Of a stretch of 64,000 bases of DNA, positions 1 through 14,000 are shown one piece after another. The DNA is from Malania oleifera. Lineage: Eukaryota; Streptophyta; Magnoliopsida; Santalales; Ximeniaceae. A model generated the notes under the pieces. It did not search any database, had not been told where the DNA came from, and saw only the letters and a list, made by a program, of their open reading frames with translations. The translations under genes and the position numbers were made by a program. The DNA is taken from assembly GCF_029873635.1 (NCBI RefSeq), contig NC_080422.1, positions 5,498,001 through 5,562,000 of the forward strand, written 5' to 3'. Position 1 is the stretch's first letter. Each line of letters begins with the position of its first letter.

Positions 1-1840
1 AAATTAATTTTATATTCCTAAATTTTGAATAATTTTACATTAAAAATTATTTATGTAATTTAAATTATTCTAGGATTACTCAAAATCAATAATAATATAA
101 AAATATAATTGGTTATTTAAAATATGATGTGATTAGGCTATCTAATCTAATAATCTGGGAATATGATTGATTGGCTAAAAATGCCTTATATATAATATGA
201 TTAACTATTTGGTTTTTATGATCTAAATGTTCGGAATTTTTCAATTTTTACTTTCTCAACTCTCAAGGGTATAAATATTTGATAAAATTAATAAAAATTA
301 CATAAATTAAAGTTTTTACATTTTATATAAATAAATATTTTATTATGATTATTAAATTAATAAATATCTAAAAACAATATCATTTATTGTTATACAAAAG
401 TAAAGCGTATTATTTTAATTTTAACAACTTTCATGTTGGGTTTTTTGGTCATTTTTTATCTTTTTATTAAGGAAAAAATTGGGAAATACCTCATGAGTTT
501 CCACCTTATTTTCTTTTACTTTTCTTTTCCCATGTAAAATTTTTGATCCAAACGAACCCTTAAAAACTCTATAAAAAGAGTTAAAAATTGACTTCTAAGA
601 GTTGAATAAATAGTTTATCAAACATATTCGATCCAGTTTTAACTTTAGAAATAAAAAGTTGAGGCAAGTGGAGGACCAAACTCATGGATGGTAATGGAGA
701 TGTGTCCCGAAAGTCGGGTTAGCCGAACATCCAACTGATGCACAAAAGTCGTGTCCGCATCTGAACTTTACCCTGATCAGCGGGACCTGAGGGTAGAGAA
801 TATTGATCTGTAGGTTTGGTGCCGCACCAGAGGATTTGAAGGGCTCGTTGGTGGCTGAAATTCTTATGTAATAAAAAAAAAATTCCATGTTTGATTCTAT
901 CATACAAATGCTAAAAAAAATTAACTACTAGACCGTTTAATGCTTGAACAGTTCACTTATTTAATTAATGAATTAATTAATACATAATATCTATTTATAG
1001 ATTATTAAAATTAAACAAAAGCCCCCTAAATATGTAATATTAGATGAATAAATATAATAGTCATATTTTTTTATCGATTAATTGTTTAAAGATTGGCAAT
1101 TTTTAAAAAAAGACTGAACCAATTTTGTTATTTAATCTAAATGATAAAATAGTCAAAGACTGAAGACTGAGTATTCAATTCACTAAATTATATATGTAAA
1201 AATTAAATAAGATGTTGTCTTTACCAGTAAAATCACGTGTTAACTTTAATTTAAAAGTAAACAATTTTAAACTATAACCACCAATGAAATATTTTCTATA
1301 CTAAATAAAAAATGCAAAAAAAATATAATGACCAATAATAGTATTTGCCACTATTGGAAAAATAAGTTAATTAGTCAATAATAATCATATTTTTCTAGAA
1401 GAAATGGTCATTTACTTTCTCAATAATTTTTTGGGCATTGTTTTATTCAACAATTCAATTAATACAACTTTCTAATTTTAAGATTTTAGTAATGAAATAT
1501 ATATATTTTGTTAAAAAAAAATTATGTTAAAAAATGAATACATTAATTAATTTAAAAATTAAAGTAATAATTTATGAATATATTTCATATTTAAAATTAA
1601 TGAACCGTGTGGTCTACGGGTCTACTAGTATTTTTATTTTTTGAATTCTTCATCATAGATTCATAGAGAGGTAAAAAAAAGAAAAAAGAGTTAATCGGAC
1701 GGTCCAGAACCATTATTTGAAAGAAGAATGGTTGATGAGACAACGAGAATGAAAGAAGGTGCTGGCATTGACCGCTTTTAATTAATTAAAAATAAAAATA
1801 GATGTAAAACCCAGAAACGGATCTACGAACTGTGTAGCCA
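1..1840. other. AT-rich upstream intergenic region
   Basis: No gene is visible here. The sequence is strongly AT-rich with poly-A/T runs and no open frame that resembles a protein. One GC-richer island (about 660-905) stands out and is listed separately. The last 100-200 bases grade into the promoter of the acyl-CoA synthetase gene. Confidence 0.7.
660..905. other. unassigned GC-rich island in AT-rich DNA
   Basis: About 245 bases are clearly richer in G+C than either flank. The minus strand carries an open frame of roughly 70 codons ending near 682, with no domain I recognise. A run of A (about 871-881) sits at the right edge, so a short inserted or retroposed fragment is possible. No target duplication was found by eye. 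Confidence 0.3.
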
Positions 1841-1878
1841 GTGTGTTATCTCCATCGGCGGAGACTACAATATCCACA

Positions 1879-2051
1879 CCTCGGTCTCTCTCTCTCTCTC
1901 CCTCTCTCTCTCTCTCTATCTGTCTCTCTCTCTCTCCATATATATGCAAGTCAAAGCGACGGGTGGCCTCAGAAGCCAATAAAGCCTCTCTCCGATTCCT
2001 CTTCCATTCTCCATTGCTCCATCGCAATTCGTCTCTCGCCGGAGAAGAAGA
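1879..2051 (+). promoter_or_regulatory. CT-rich core promoter/5' leader of the LACS gene
   Basis: A long (CT)n pyrimidine tract spans about 1882-1937 and is followed at once by a TATA-like CATATATATG at about 1937-1946, then about 105 bases to the ATG at 2052. CT-rich 'Y patch' tracts close to the start site are common in plant promoters. Whether transcription starts upstream or downstream of the tract cannot be told from sequence. The CT tract creates spurious long frames on both strands that are not genes. Confidence 0.5.
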
Positions 2052-5000
2052 ATGGCGCAGCAGCCGAAGTTCATCATAGAAGTGGAACCGGCGAAGGCAG
2101 CGGAGAATGGAAGGCCATCGAGAGGACCTGTGTACCGCAGCGCCTTCTGCAAGGATGGATTTCCGCCTCCGATCCCCGGGATGGAGAGTTGCTGGGACGT
2201 TTTCCGGTACGTTCTATCCGTTTCCGCCGCGGCGAATCGAATCTCGATTTTGAAGTCGAGCGTTTTTCATTGTTGCTAATTGTTTTGAGTTGCATGTTGT
2301 ATGTTGTGCGCCTTTGTTTTTGTATGGTTGATGATGCAAAGACTTTTACTCCACTGAAGCTATGCGTTTTAGGTTTGTCTTGTACCGGAAACCATTCGAT
2401 TGGTGAAAGAGTTACCGCATTAGGTTCGGTAAATCAGAAAAAAAAAAAAAAGTAATCATTTTAAGAATCTGGAATTAAGTGAATTGCATTGGCTGCTTCA
2501 AAACAAAAACTAATAACCCGGTATTAATGTTCGTCTCTGAGAATCTTGATTATCGTCTTTCGTTGTCAATTTTTCTGAAATGCAGTTCTCGTATCTTGCT
2601 TTGTCGATGATGCAAAGGCTTTTACTTTGAAGAATTGCGTTATAATTAGGTCTGTCCTGTACGGAAAATTGGAGTATATCTGTGCTTGTAGCATTCGGTT
2701 CTCTTAAATAATTACTGATTTAGCTCCAATAAATAATTACTGACTTTGCTTATATTCTGCTGTTTAAGCCTGGGAATCTGAAAGTAAGTGAATCGCAGTA
2801 GCTGCCTAAAAAATTATAGCCGAACAGTCTCTCTCTGCACGTCAATTTTGCAGAGTTGTTTGAGAAATTTTCTAAAAAATTACTGATTTAGCTCCTGTAA
2901 AAAATCACTGATTTCGCTTATTGCCTGAGTTTTGGCTGGAGAATCTGGAATTAAGTGAATTGCAAAATCACTGATTTCGTTTATTGCCTGAGTTTTGGCT
3001 GGAGAATCTGGAATTAAGTGAATTGCGATAGCTGCTTCAAAATTATAAGATGACAGTCTCAAAGCACTTTACTCTTGCACGGTTTAAGAAATTCTCTACA
3101 GAAAAGTTCATTTCTTCAGGAATTTTTGAAGGAATAGGTTTTAGGTCTTGTTTTTATACCATTGGAGCTTATATTGTTTGATTTTCCTAAGGGCTGTTTG
3201 GATCAAGGATTTTGCTTGGAAAAAGGAAAAGAAAACGAGAAAGAAATTTATTTTTCATTGTATTTTCTCTACATATCAAATACTATTGAAAATGAAAAAT
3301 TATTTTAATATGATCAAAAATTAAGAAAAATTAAATGTCAATTATGTGTAAAATCAAATTTTTTGTTCATTAATTTGGTATAATTTAATTTTCTTTCTCA
3401 CTTTTTTTGATAACTAAACATGAAAAAGTATATTCGTTCATGTTTTCCCTTCCTTTTTCTGATGTTTTCCAAGTTCCAAAGGAGGTCTAAATAATTACTA
3501 AGTTAGCTTCCTCTATAGGAACAAACATTGACCTGAGAATCTGGAATAAGGGAATAAGAACAGTTGCTTCAAAATTATAGCTGGATAGCCTTATGGCACA
3601 TTAATCCTGCAAAGTTGTTTAAGAAATTCTCAAAAATAATTCCTGAAGGAATTGAACTGGCTTCCAGGACAATCTTCTTTGTAATACCCCCCTCATTTTA
3701 TACTATTCTGTGTGGCAAGTAATAACTGTTTACTTGCATCCTCTTGTTCTGAGCATGCGTCTGGTTCTGTGCATGAATTGGTTCTTCTCAATAAAATGCA
3801 TCGACTGATTATTCAAAATCTGGAGAACAAAATTGTGACTGCACTTGCTGTAATTCCTAATAATATATAGTGCTCCTGTTACAGTATGTCTGTGGAGAAG
3901 TATCCTAACAATCGAATGCTTGGTCGTCGAGAGATTGTTGATGGGAAGGTATGTTATCCTTGTTTTTCACAATTCTTTGCCCTAGAGAGTGCCTCTTTTG
4001 GAAAAACATTTGCCTTTATTTAATATTTAATGTTGCAATTTTTGTTCTTTTTGTGCAGCCTGGTAAATATGTATGGCAAACTTACAAAGAAGTTTATAAC
4101 TTGGTAATGAAAGTTGGAAATGCCATCCGCAGTTGTGGTCTTGAGAAAGTAAGTATTCATTTGTTCATATGTCAATATAAAATGGTTGAATGTGTTTGAA
4201 TTGTTAGGATTATTATTTTCCAATGTTTGTACTCCAGGGTAAACAAGCTGGAGCACATGCAGATTTTCTTGGACCTTTAGCTTTATTTTGTTGATTTTTG
4301 GAGTATATGCTATATGTGAAATGGTTTTTGTAGGTTGTCTTTGGATTGCATAATACCATTTTAAGTGTTTTCTTACTTGTGCACTGCTACAGGATTTTAT
4401 AGATGCCAATATTATCTTATGATGCATTAGTTTTTCTAAAATTAAGCCGTTATTGTGCCATTCCTCGCTCCAGATTCAAACTTCTCATTTAGCTGTTTTT
4501 TTCTTTTCCCCAAATTATTTCACATTTTGACTTGTGTCTAGTTTAAACTTGAAATAAATATTTTGCTGGTTTCCAGGAAGGACGATGCGGTATCTATGGT
4601 GCCAATTGCCCAGAGTGGGTTATAAGCATGGAGGTATTGTTTTTTAAATTTCTTCCTCTTTTTTTTTTTTTTTTTTTTCCGAATATATATTTTTCCCTGA
4701 ATACAAACTTTTGTGTGTGTGTATTCCGTAAGATGATTGTTGAAAGAAGATGCCCTGCTCTACAATTCCTAAATGTTCCCTTGGATTATTTTTTTTTGTC
4801 ATTGCTAGGGTGCACTGCAAGAGCATTGCTTTTTAAAATACCCAAGGTCCCTTCAGAGCAATGTGTGCTTGTGTTCATCTACTCAGCTGGATGGATCTTT
4901 TTCTTTTTTTCCTGGGTGTTATCGACATAGGGCAATTTATTTCCAATAAAGATATTTATCATTTTTTGAATGTGTTCAGTTTTTTCCAAAATACAATATC

Positions 5001-8000
5001 CAAAAATAGTTAAAAATTGACGAAAAAATCAGAAAGGGATAAAATATTACATTCATCGCATGAAGTAGTTAGTACTGGATGTGACCTGTGCATTGCATGG
5101 ATTATTTTGATATAAAAGAAAAAATAAAGAAATTAAAACTACCATACATAACTAGAAATAGCCTATGCAGCAGACAAATGTTCTCTTCACCCTGTATCAG
5201 TTTTTCAGCAGACGTTCATAATATTTTTTTTGGGTTGATCTTTGTGGTTCTGCTTCCATCTTATCATTCTTGTCAGTTATGCCTATATGATGGACATTTA
5301 TTGTTGCCTTGATGCTGTTGTCTTAAGACTGCTAACACTGTAAAACTGATGCAGGCCTGCAATGCTCATGGACTTTATTGCGTTCCTTTGTATGACACTC
5401 TAGGTATGCATCATCCCTTCTTGCATGGATCATGCAATAATTTTCTTCATATAACTAATCTGTGTTTTTTTTTCCCTCAACAAGTGAAGACTTGTAGATC
5501 TACTTTAGCATGCAATAATTTTCTTCAAATTACAAATCCATGTTTTTTTTATCCTTGAGAACTGTAGGCATGCACACAGTTAAGACTGAATATCCGACAG
5601 CCTGTTTTGTACCATGTGCTTAAACAACTTACCGCCATTTTGCGGTTCTGTCTTAACCTAATGTTGCTTTGAATATAATTCTAAATATACTGTTGATGGA
5701 AATTTAGTTTTTATATTTTATTGTTTAGGAATTCAAAATTCTTTTAAGAGATATCCTACTTTGAGTTTATTAATGCTAGTGGTTAAATATAGTGTTAGTG
5801 AGAGTTTGATTGCTTCTCTTTTATCATTTTTAGGTGCTGGTGCTGTAGAATTCATCATTTGCCATGCAGAGGTTTCAATTGCTTTCGTAGAAGTAAAAAA
5901 GATTCCTGAGGTAGGCGTATTCTTGTTTACACATGGATTCTTGACAAGGTGTGTGTTATAGGAAAACATTTAATTCATTTATGATGCATTTGTTTAAACT
6001 GACATGTTTTTGCTAGCTGATTTTTTTGGGGGTTGAAAGTTCATGGTTTTTTTATTTGATAAATGTAGGTACATTTTCTGGTAAGTTTATAGTACAGTAG
6101 ATTTGATATGATAAATGTGGTCTTGGTGGCATTTTGTTAAATATTTGTAGTAGTATTATATTTTAGAAGTGAATATGATTTTTACCTGTGGATTATAATT
6201 TGCCCTCTCAGGTGTTGAAAACACTTCCTAACACAACCAAATACTTGAGAAGTAAGTTGCACTTGTGTCCTGAATTACTTTGGGCAATGCACCTTGTGTT
6301 AAGAAACTAATCATATATCTACAATTTGTTGTGTAGCCATTGTGAGCTTTGGTAAGGTTACCCAAGAACAAAAGGAAGAAGTCGAAAAGTTTGGTTTGGC
6401 AATATATTCTTGGGAGGAATTTCTAAAACTGGTATGTTATTTGCTCCTATTATAAGATTATTGTTGTTATTGATTGTGAATTTTGATTCCCAAGGTGCTT
6501 TTCTTTGTATTATGTGAAAGTCATCTTAAAAAATCTTGTTTTATGAAATTTTTTTATTCTATTTATAAATATTAGTCATTTGCATGTCATTTTGTTTAGA
6601 GATAACTGTTATCTGCATAAATTTTAACAGCAATAGTGAATCCAAGGCAGGGGTGTTATCTGTTGACTTTAACTGCAGATTCATTCCTTGTCTGCAAATA
6701 TATATATAATGCCACTGTTGAGTTGGAATTCAAAATCTCGAGCAAGGCGACACAGTGACAGGCTAGGTTCTAACCATTAATGCTTAGGAAACTCCAATTG
6801 ATTATCATTTGGATGGGTACAAAAAAATATATGCTTAGGCTTTATATGCATGGCCACTTCAATGCAGAAGGCCTCCTTATATGTGTTCCATGTGTCATCT
6901 GTCCAACGAAACACACACGTCCCTCTTCCCTCATTACCAGTTCTTTGATGCGCCATTTTAGTGTGTTTTGATGAAGCTTGGGTGGCTCCATGGGTCGTGG
7001 GGGATTTCCTAAAAGTGAACTCAGGGTTGGAAAATCCACAAAGGTAGGTTTTATGGAGATGTGCAGTTTTTGCTACTTTGTGGATCCTTTGGATCAAAAG
7101 GAGTTCAAGAATCTTCAAGACCCACAACAGTTCTCCTAGTTTGTTATGGGATAGAGTTGTGTATTTGGCCTCTTTTTGGCTCATTCTTTTGGGTTTTCCT
7201 TGGGGACGTCACTGCCCAACCTGCAAAGGGATTGGTGGCAGCTCTTTCATAGTTGTTTATATATTTTCTTTGTTTTTTCGAAGGACACCTTGTTCTCTTC
7301 TCTTTGTACGTTCTTTCTTTCTTAATATATTTTCTCTTATACAAAAAGAAAAAAGAGAAGCAAATATATGTTTAGAGTTCTTTTTTTGAGGACTGAGGTG
7401 GCACAACCAGATAGCCATCAAGCCTGGTGAGGTGCCTAGGCAGTAAGGCTGAGAAACCTGAGTGCGCAGAGCAGTAGGTTTTGGGCTCTGGGAATAGGAA
7501 ATGGGTCTGTTTAGGGAGGGTTACACCTGATCAGGCTTTGAGATGACCTGGGGAATGTTATAAAGGAGCCCTTGACACAGGGTAGGTAGGTGCAACATTG
7601 CAGCAGTTAAGAGTCAAGTGACTCAATGATAGCAGTCACTTGGATTACAGTACATAGCCACATGTGGTTAGTGATACTTCTATTAGAGTGCCACTTTACC
7701 TATCAGGCCTTAGCAACTTCCATTAGAGAATATTCCGTGTAAAAGGTGACAATTTATGCTATTCAGATATAGTTGGACATATGTTTCTTATGTTCGTTAT
7801 AAATCATGAATTTTATTAAACTAGTAAATGTATCACGTGTGTTGCACGTAATTGTATGCGAATAATATTGTGTAGAATATTTTTATAATATATAATTAAT
7901 TATATATATTTTAAATCCAATTAATAATATATTTTCATAATTTAGCATACAAATATTAAAGTGTGAATATTCAAATTTATAAAAATTAATAATTTTTTAA

Positions 8001-11000
8001 AAATTATAAATACAATATTGGCATGAGATACTATTATAACAGTGTAAATATGGGTAGTGGGGACGTGAAAAATCCTAAAAAATTTAAGACACAATATGAC
8101 TAATACTCTAATTAAAATTATGACAATGTTGAATTTTAATATTTTACATAACATTATAGATAGAAAATTAACAAGACTGTTAGTCAGTGAGTCTAATGAG
8201 TCTATTAGTTTTTATTTCAAGATCAATACAAATGATGTGCTACAATTAAGGAAGCCGTACAAAGCCCTTAGTCCGGATATTTATGTGATGTGCAATGAGT
8301 CTATTGAGACTATTAGTCATTTGTTCATTCATTGCAAGGTAGCAAAATGTATGTGGAAGAATTTGTTTTCATATTCTGAGGTTTGGGTGGCTCCAGCCGC
8401 AAATCAGGATTTTTTTGAAGTGAAGTTTTGGTGCTTTGGGGAGAAAAGGAGAGAGGATATTTTGGGACTGTGCTGTTTTTACAATTTTTTGATTGCTTTG
8501 GCTGGAAAGGAATGCTTGACTTTTAAAAATCAAAAGACCTCTCCAAGACTGCTTTGGGAGAAGTTATTTTCCTCAGATTGGATTTTATGCCCTCTGGTAT
8601 CCCAGCTGTCGCCAACCTATTTCAGGTCACACAAAGCTAAGCTCCTGGGTGAGGACTACCTCACTTGACTAGAAAAGCAACAGGAGAACGAATCTCTATT
8701 ATATATGATAATTCTTGTCTGACTTTCTCTCAAGATATTGAAATTCTGGGCTCATTTTTTTTTTGGGGGGGGGGGGGGGTGTTCTTTTGCTCTCCGACAT
8801 TCGGAGGGATTAGGATGCAGCTTGATGTAACTTGTTAGTCTTTCCTTTTTTCTTTTTCCTCTTTTGAGCTTTTAATTGGAGGATTTCTTATCCTCATTTC
8901 ATTGTAATTATGTTATTATAACAGAATTGTTTTATCATCTGAAAAAAGGTCATTTTTCACTATTTTTAATTTATTAAAATCTCAATATATGACTTCTTCC
9001 CATAAAAAAATATTAATAACTTCATTACAATATCAGAATTGTAATTTGCTGCCTAAAATCTTAATTATTGTGATTTTTTCGTTTATTTAATGTCAATCAA
9101 TGAATTTTTAAGTTTTAAATAAATTTAAACATTTTTATATGGAGGATACTTCTAGGTATCTAATTGCATTTCTAAATTTATCTTTTATAAATTTTATTAT
9201 TATTTATCTAAAATGATAAGACACTTCACAATAATTTTAGAAGACATCATATGAGTTTGCCTTTTTTATTTTCCGATGTACATTTTATGTAATGTTTATA
9301 ATGCCATTGCAATTTATTTTTTTGAATGAAATGGATTTTATGTCCAAATATTGATGTATTCAAAATAAAAATTTTAAATTTAGATTTTTCTAATGTTATT
9401 GAATATAATTTTTTTTATAAAATACTTGTCGTCTAAAAGATAACTTTTTTTGTTGACAAAATTATTTACACTGTTTGTATTTCTATATATGATATGTATA
9501 TACACTTTTTTTTTTTTTGGCTAACTAGAGTTTCTTTTTTAGGTTTGAGCTTTGACATATCTTAAATAGATTTTATTAATGTAGTTTTATCTAATTTTGG
9601 TTGAATTTATTTTCTTTTAGGAATGTTTAATATTGCTTTTGAAATATAGGATGTTTTTGCCACAAAATGATTTACTTTATTCATACTTTCATTAATTTAT
9701 TACAGTATAATGTATATAGATGTAGATATTTATATATAATGTTAGTTTATTTTATTTTAAAATAAGCTGAAGTTTTTCCTTTCAAGTTCAACTATTTACT
9801 TATAGACATTCTAAATGTAATTTCATCTAACTTTGATTGGATATAATTTCTATTTATACATACTATAAAAAATTATTTCTTTAAGATTATTTGGTCTTAC
9901 TTTCAAAAGATCAGAATATTTTTGCAACAAAATGATTATACTATCCATACTTTTATATATAGTATAGAAATTTACTTTTAAAAATAAGGATTCTTTTGCC
10001 ACAAATTAATATACAATTACAATTTTTAGGAGTTCTTAGTCTTTCTTTTAAAGGATAAGGATATTTTTGTCCATAAAATGATTTACACCATACGTTATAT
10101 ATATATATATATATAGGTGATAAGTTTATGATAATTATAAATTCTGATCCAAATTTGTACTTGTTTAATTTTCAGGGAGAGACAAAGCAGTTTGACCTTC
10201 CAGTAGCAAAGAAAAGTGAAATTTGTACAATAATGTATACTAGTGGAACAACAGGAGACCCTAAGGGTGTACTGATATCCAATGAGAGCATTGTTGCTCT
10301 TATAGGTGGTGCAGACTGTCTCCTGGATAGTGTGAATGAAGAGGTGATTTCCTAGTCATTTCTAGTTTCTTTCATAGACAAGAACTAAAGTTGGAATACA
10401 AGATTTTATATTTTTTGATTGGTCTTCCAGCTAATTGATTGATCTATTTATTTTATCTAATTTTAATGTATCTGATTTTTTGTAGTTGCATGAGAAAGAT
10501 GTATATCTTTCATATCTTCCCCTAGCACATATTTTTGATCGGGTGATTGAGGAGCTTTTTATACATCATGGTGCCTCAATTGGATTTTGGCGCGGGGTAA
10601 GATGACTACAGATTATTCTTTAACTGAATGAGATTTAAATACAAAAAGGTGTCCATGTGTCACATTCCAATTTTCAGGATGTGAAATTATTGGTTGAAGA
10701 TATTGGAGAGTTAAAACCGACAGTTTTCTGTGCTGTTCCTCGCGTGTTAGATAGAATTTATTCAGGTATCATTTCTCTTATGTTCCAATTTGCTATTGAG
10801 TTTTTATTTGCTTACTGGCTAATGTTGTCAGAGATATCCTTGTGTCAGGATTAGGATCAAACTTGTTCTTTGTTCATGTTGTCTGCATGGATCACCTGCA
10901 GGGTTTGAGATCCAAAACATGGTGGCCCAATTATCTATAAGAGAAAAACAATTAAATTTATGGCAAAATACACTGCTATCCAGTGTGGTTTGCTGAAATA

Positions 11001-14000
11001 GGCAAACCTCCCTTGACATTTAAGTATAATGATACATATACCCTTTACATTAGTTGACCATCTCCTTTAAAATTTTAAATTAATTGAGGTGTTGCCCTTC
11101 GTTAAGACTAACATATGAATTGTGATAGGATTTGGAGAAATGAACAAGGTAACAAATGCTTGTTATATATTTCTACGTGCACAGCATCTTCTTCCAGGGA
11201 CACTATTTTCCATTGACACTATTCTCTTTAAATTCATGTCGAACAGTTTGTGAGTGTTTTTTTTTTTGACAATAGGACTTCTTCCACTTACCATTTAGGA
11301 GCCAAATTCATTATCAAGACAAATATATCTCACCATCATGTGAGGGGTGGTGGGAGAGAGAGAGAGAGACTAAAAGAGGGACAGTGTCATGATAATTAAA
11401 AATGAGGGGAGGCAATTGTCATTTTTAAGCATCTGGGGAGGCTTGCATCTTTTTGGAAAACTTTGGGGTACTTGGAATTTTTAGCCTTAAATCTACCATT
11501 TTTATGCCTTTTCTTTTTCCCTTTATTTATGGGTGCGTCTCGTGGTATCCCAAATATGATTTTCAACATTGAAAGCATGCAGATGACCAGATTTGTCGGA
11601 ATTTTTAACAGTTTTAAGTTTTTTCATTTACGGGTTTTGGAATTTATGATGGGAGTAATGGGACTGCTGGAGCCTGTGTCTTAAACTCTACATGTATTCT
11701 TCAGCTATTACACATGAGTAGAATATGGCTATGACTTTCACATCCTCTAATCCTGCACGTGGGCCATTTTGTACTGATGTCTCAAGGTATCAATGCAATG
11801 AGATGTCAATACCTAGACATGTTGACTTCATTGATTCATCATTCGATACCTGCCAATTTTTTTGGTGAGATTAAAATATATGTGAGTTGTCTAGGTTCTC
11901 ACCTGCAATATTACATGGTGCACTGTGATATGTGACAACCATAAATAACCAACTGGACTTGCTTATGGAGCCCTCAGCTTCCACTTTCTCATATTTCACC
12001 ATGCTATAAAGCCCAAAGTAGACTCTCCTTCTTACCATTTTTCTTTCTTTCCATGTCTATTATTTGTTTAATCTTAGTTTTCAAAAAGTAAAATAAAAAC
12101 ATTAGTTTTTTTATTGAACACATTAAAGTTATGCAAAAAATCAATTAACTAATTAAGGTGAATTTGTTATTTAAATTAATTATTTTGACACTTTTATTGC
12201 TCATTTTTTTATCCTTTTTTTTAATGATCTTCTAGGGTTTAGAATATTTTTTTTGGGGACCGTGTGTTGCAAAATGCTAATACTGATTTGTAGTGCAGCC
12301 TGTTTGTACCTTGACTTGAGAGTAATACATAAATCCATAAGCCTGATTATGTTATTTTGCAAAGCATCCAAGAGATTTAGATTCTCATTCTGTTACATGC
12401 ATGTTAATGACTTAACCACTGCATATTTTCAGGTTTGACACAGAAGGTTTCATCAGGGGGTTTTTTGAGACATACACTGTTTAATTTTGCGTACTCATCG
12501 TAAGTTCTATTTTGTAATTCTTATTGCTTAAAGGAAAAAAAAAATTTTAATAATTTTAATGCAAATTTATGCTGATGGCACAGTTACCTTCAATATCAAG
12601 TTTTGTCATCCTATATGTCTTGGTGTGGTGCCATGTTGGTCTTTTGGGCAACAATTTTTAACATCTGAAACCTTTTCTCAACATATATAGTACTTTGACT
12701 ACTTTCTTAAAACTACAGTAATCATTTATACTATGAGTCCCCTCAACCATAACTTCCTGGCTCTGCCATTGTATATATTATCTTTACCACCTTCTTTCTT
12801 CTTCTTCCTTTTTTTTTTTTTGCCTTGTGGGGGGATTGTTCCAACCACAATAGGAAACCTCAAATTTTGGACAGACCCCCTGAGACACAAGTTTTTCTTC
12901 TCTCCTTGTATTCTTTGCTTCTATAAAATTTTGAAATGGTGTAGAAGATATTTAATGCATGCTTTCTGTTTTCCAAGTCATGAAGGTTATTAATGCACAC
13001 TTTGTGTTTTCCAAGTCATGAAGATATTTAATGAACGCTTTCTGTTTTCCAAGTCCAATATTAAGCATTGTTGCAGCATTTCCTCTACTCAGTTCATGTG
13101 CATTTGCTCAATATGCAGAGAGCATTGTTTGGCTCTCAATGGATTTTTTTATTTATGTAAAGTAAGCTAATCTATCGCTGCTTCACTGCCTGATTTTATT
13201 TTGTCAAACATGCTGTAGCAAGATGAATTCCTTGAAGAAGGGAAATAAGACTGCTCAGGCAGCTCCAATTTGGGACAAAGTTGTATTTAGTAAGGTGCCT
13301 TCGTAGATCTTTAGAACATTCAATATATGTTTCCTTTGATGGTCAAAAAAGGGGCATACTGATTGTTTTGTCTTATATCTCATCAATCTTCATATATCCT
13401 CAGGTGAAGCAGGGGCTGGGGGGAAATGTACGAATTATTTTATCTGGAGCTGCACCTCTTGCTAGTCATGTAGAAGCTTTTCTACGAGTGGTGACATGTG
13501 CTCATGTTCTGCAAGGATATGGTATCCTTTTCTTTTATATAAAATATATCGGAAAGATCTGCTAATGTTTTTTCTTTCCATTGTTAACTGTTAATGTTTA
13601 AATCATTGTTGTGTTTATGTTGGCATAATATGTTGGAAGTGTTTTTCGTTGTTTGTAACCTAATAACCTATTCAAGGTTGTTTGCTGGTTCCAGCCTTTT
13701 TGATAGAAAGTTCATTAATTTCTCTTGGAATAATATGTCTGAAGTGGCTTATCTCTGTTCTTAAATTCTTCCATTTGTACAATTCAATTCAATTCATGAC
13801 CGATTAGGATCTGGCATGCAAATGGAATCACTGTTTGCAAATAATTGACCATGAATTTGTTGACTCTTTCTTGAATTGCATGATTCTTGATTCTAATTGA
13901 GAATTGTATTCAGTAAATATTTGATCCAGCCTGGACAGATTACCCAAATCTCTGTTTACTATATAAAACCTGAAATTGCCCTATTATTTAACTTAAATGA

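Larger units (their letters stand above)
6432..10175 (+). other. LACS intron 8, 3.7 kb, with LINE fragments
   Basis: This is the largest intron of the gene. It holds two same-sense L1-type LINE fragments (listed separately), a GC-richer unassigned stretch at about 7385-7740, and then about 1.2 kb of very AT-rich sequence (about 8900-10100) with nothing recognisable. The donor GTATGT and acceptor TTTTCAG are normal, so splicing is probably unaffected. Confidence 0.8.

Noticed and set aside
1841-2455. Long plus-strand open frame overlapping the LACS start
   Set aside because: It arises from the CT microsatellite read as Ser/Leu repeats and runs into an intron. The LACS frame starting at 2052 is the real one.
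8096-8668. 190-codon open frame as an independent gene
   Set aside because: Its middle is a LINE zf-RVT domain, with no promoter or start context. It is a transposon remnant in an intron.
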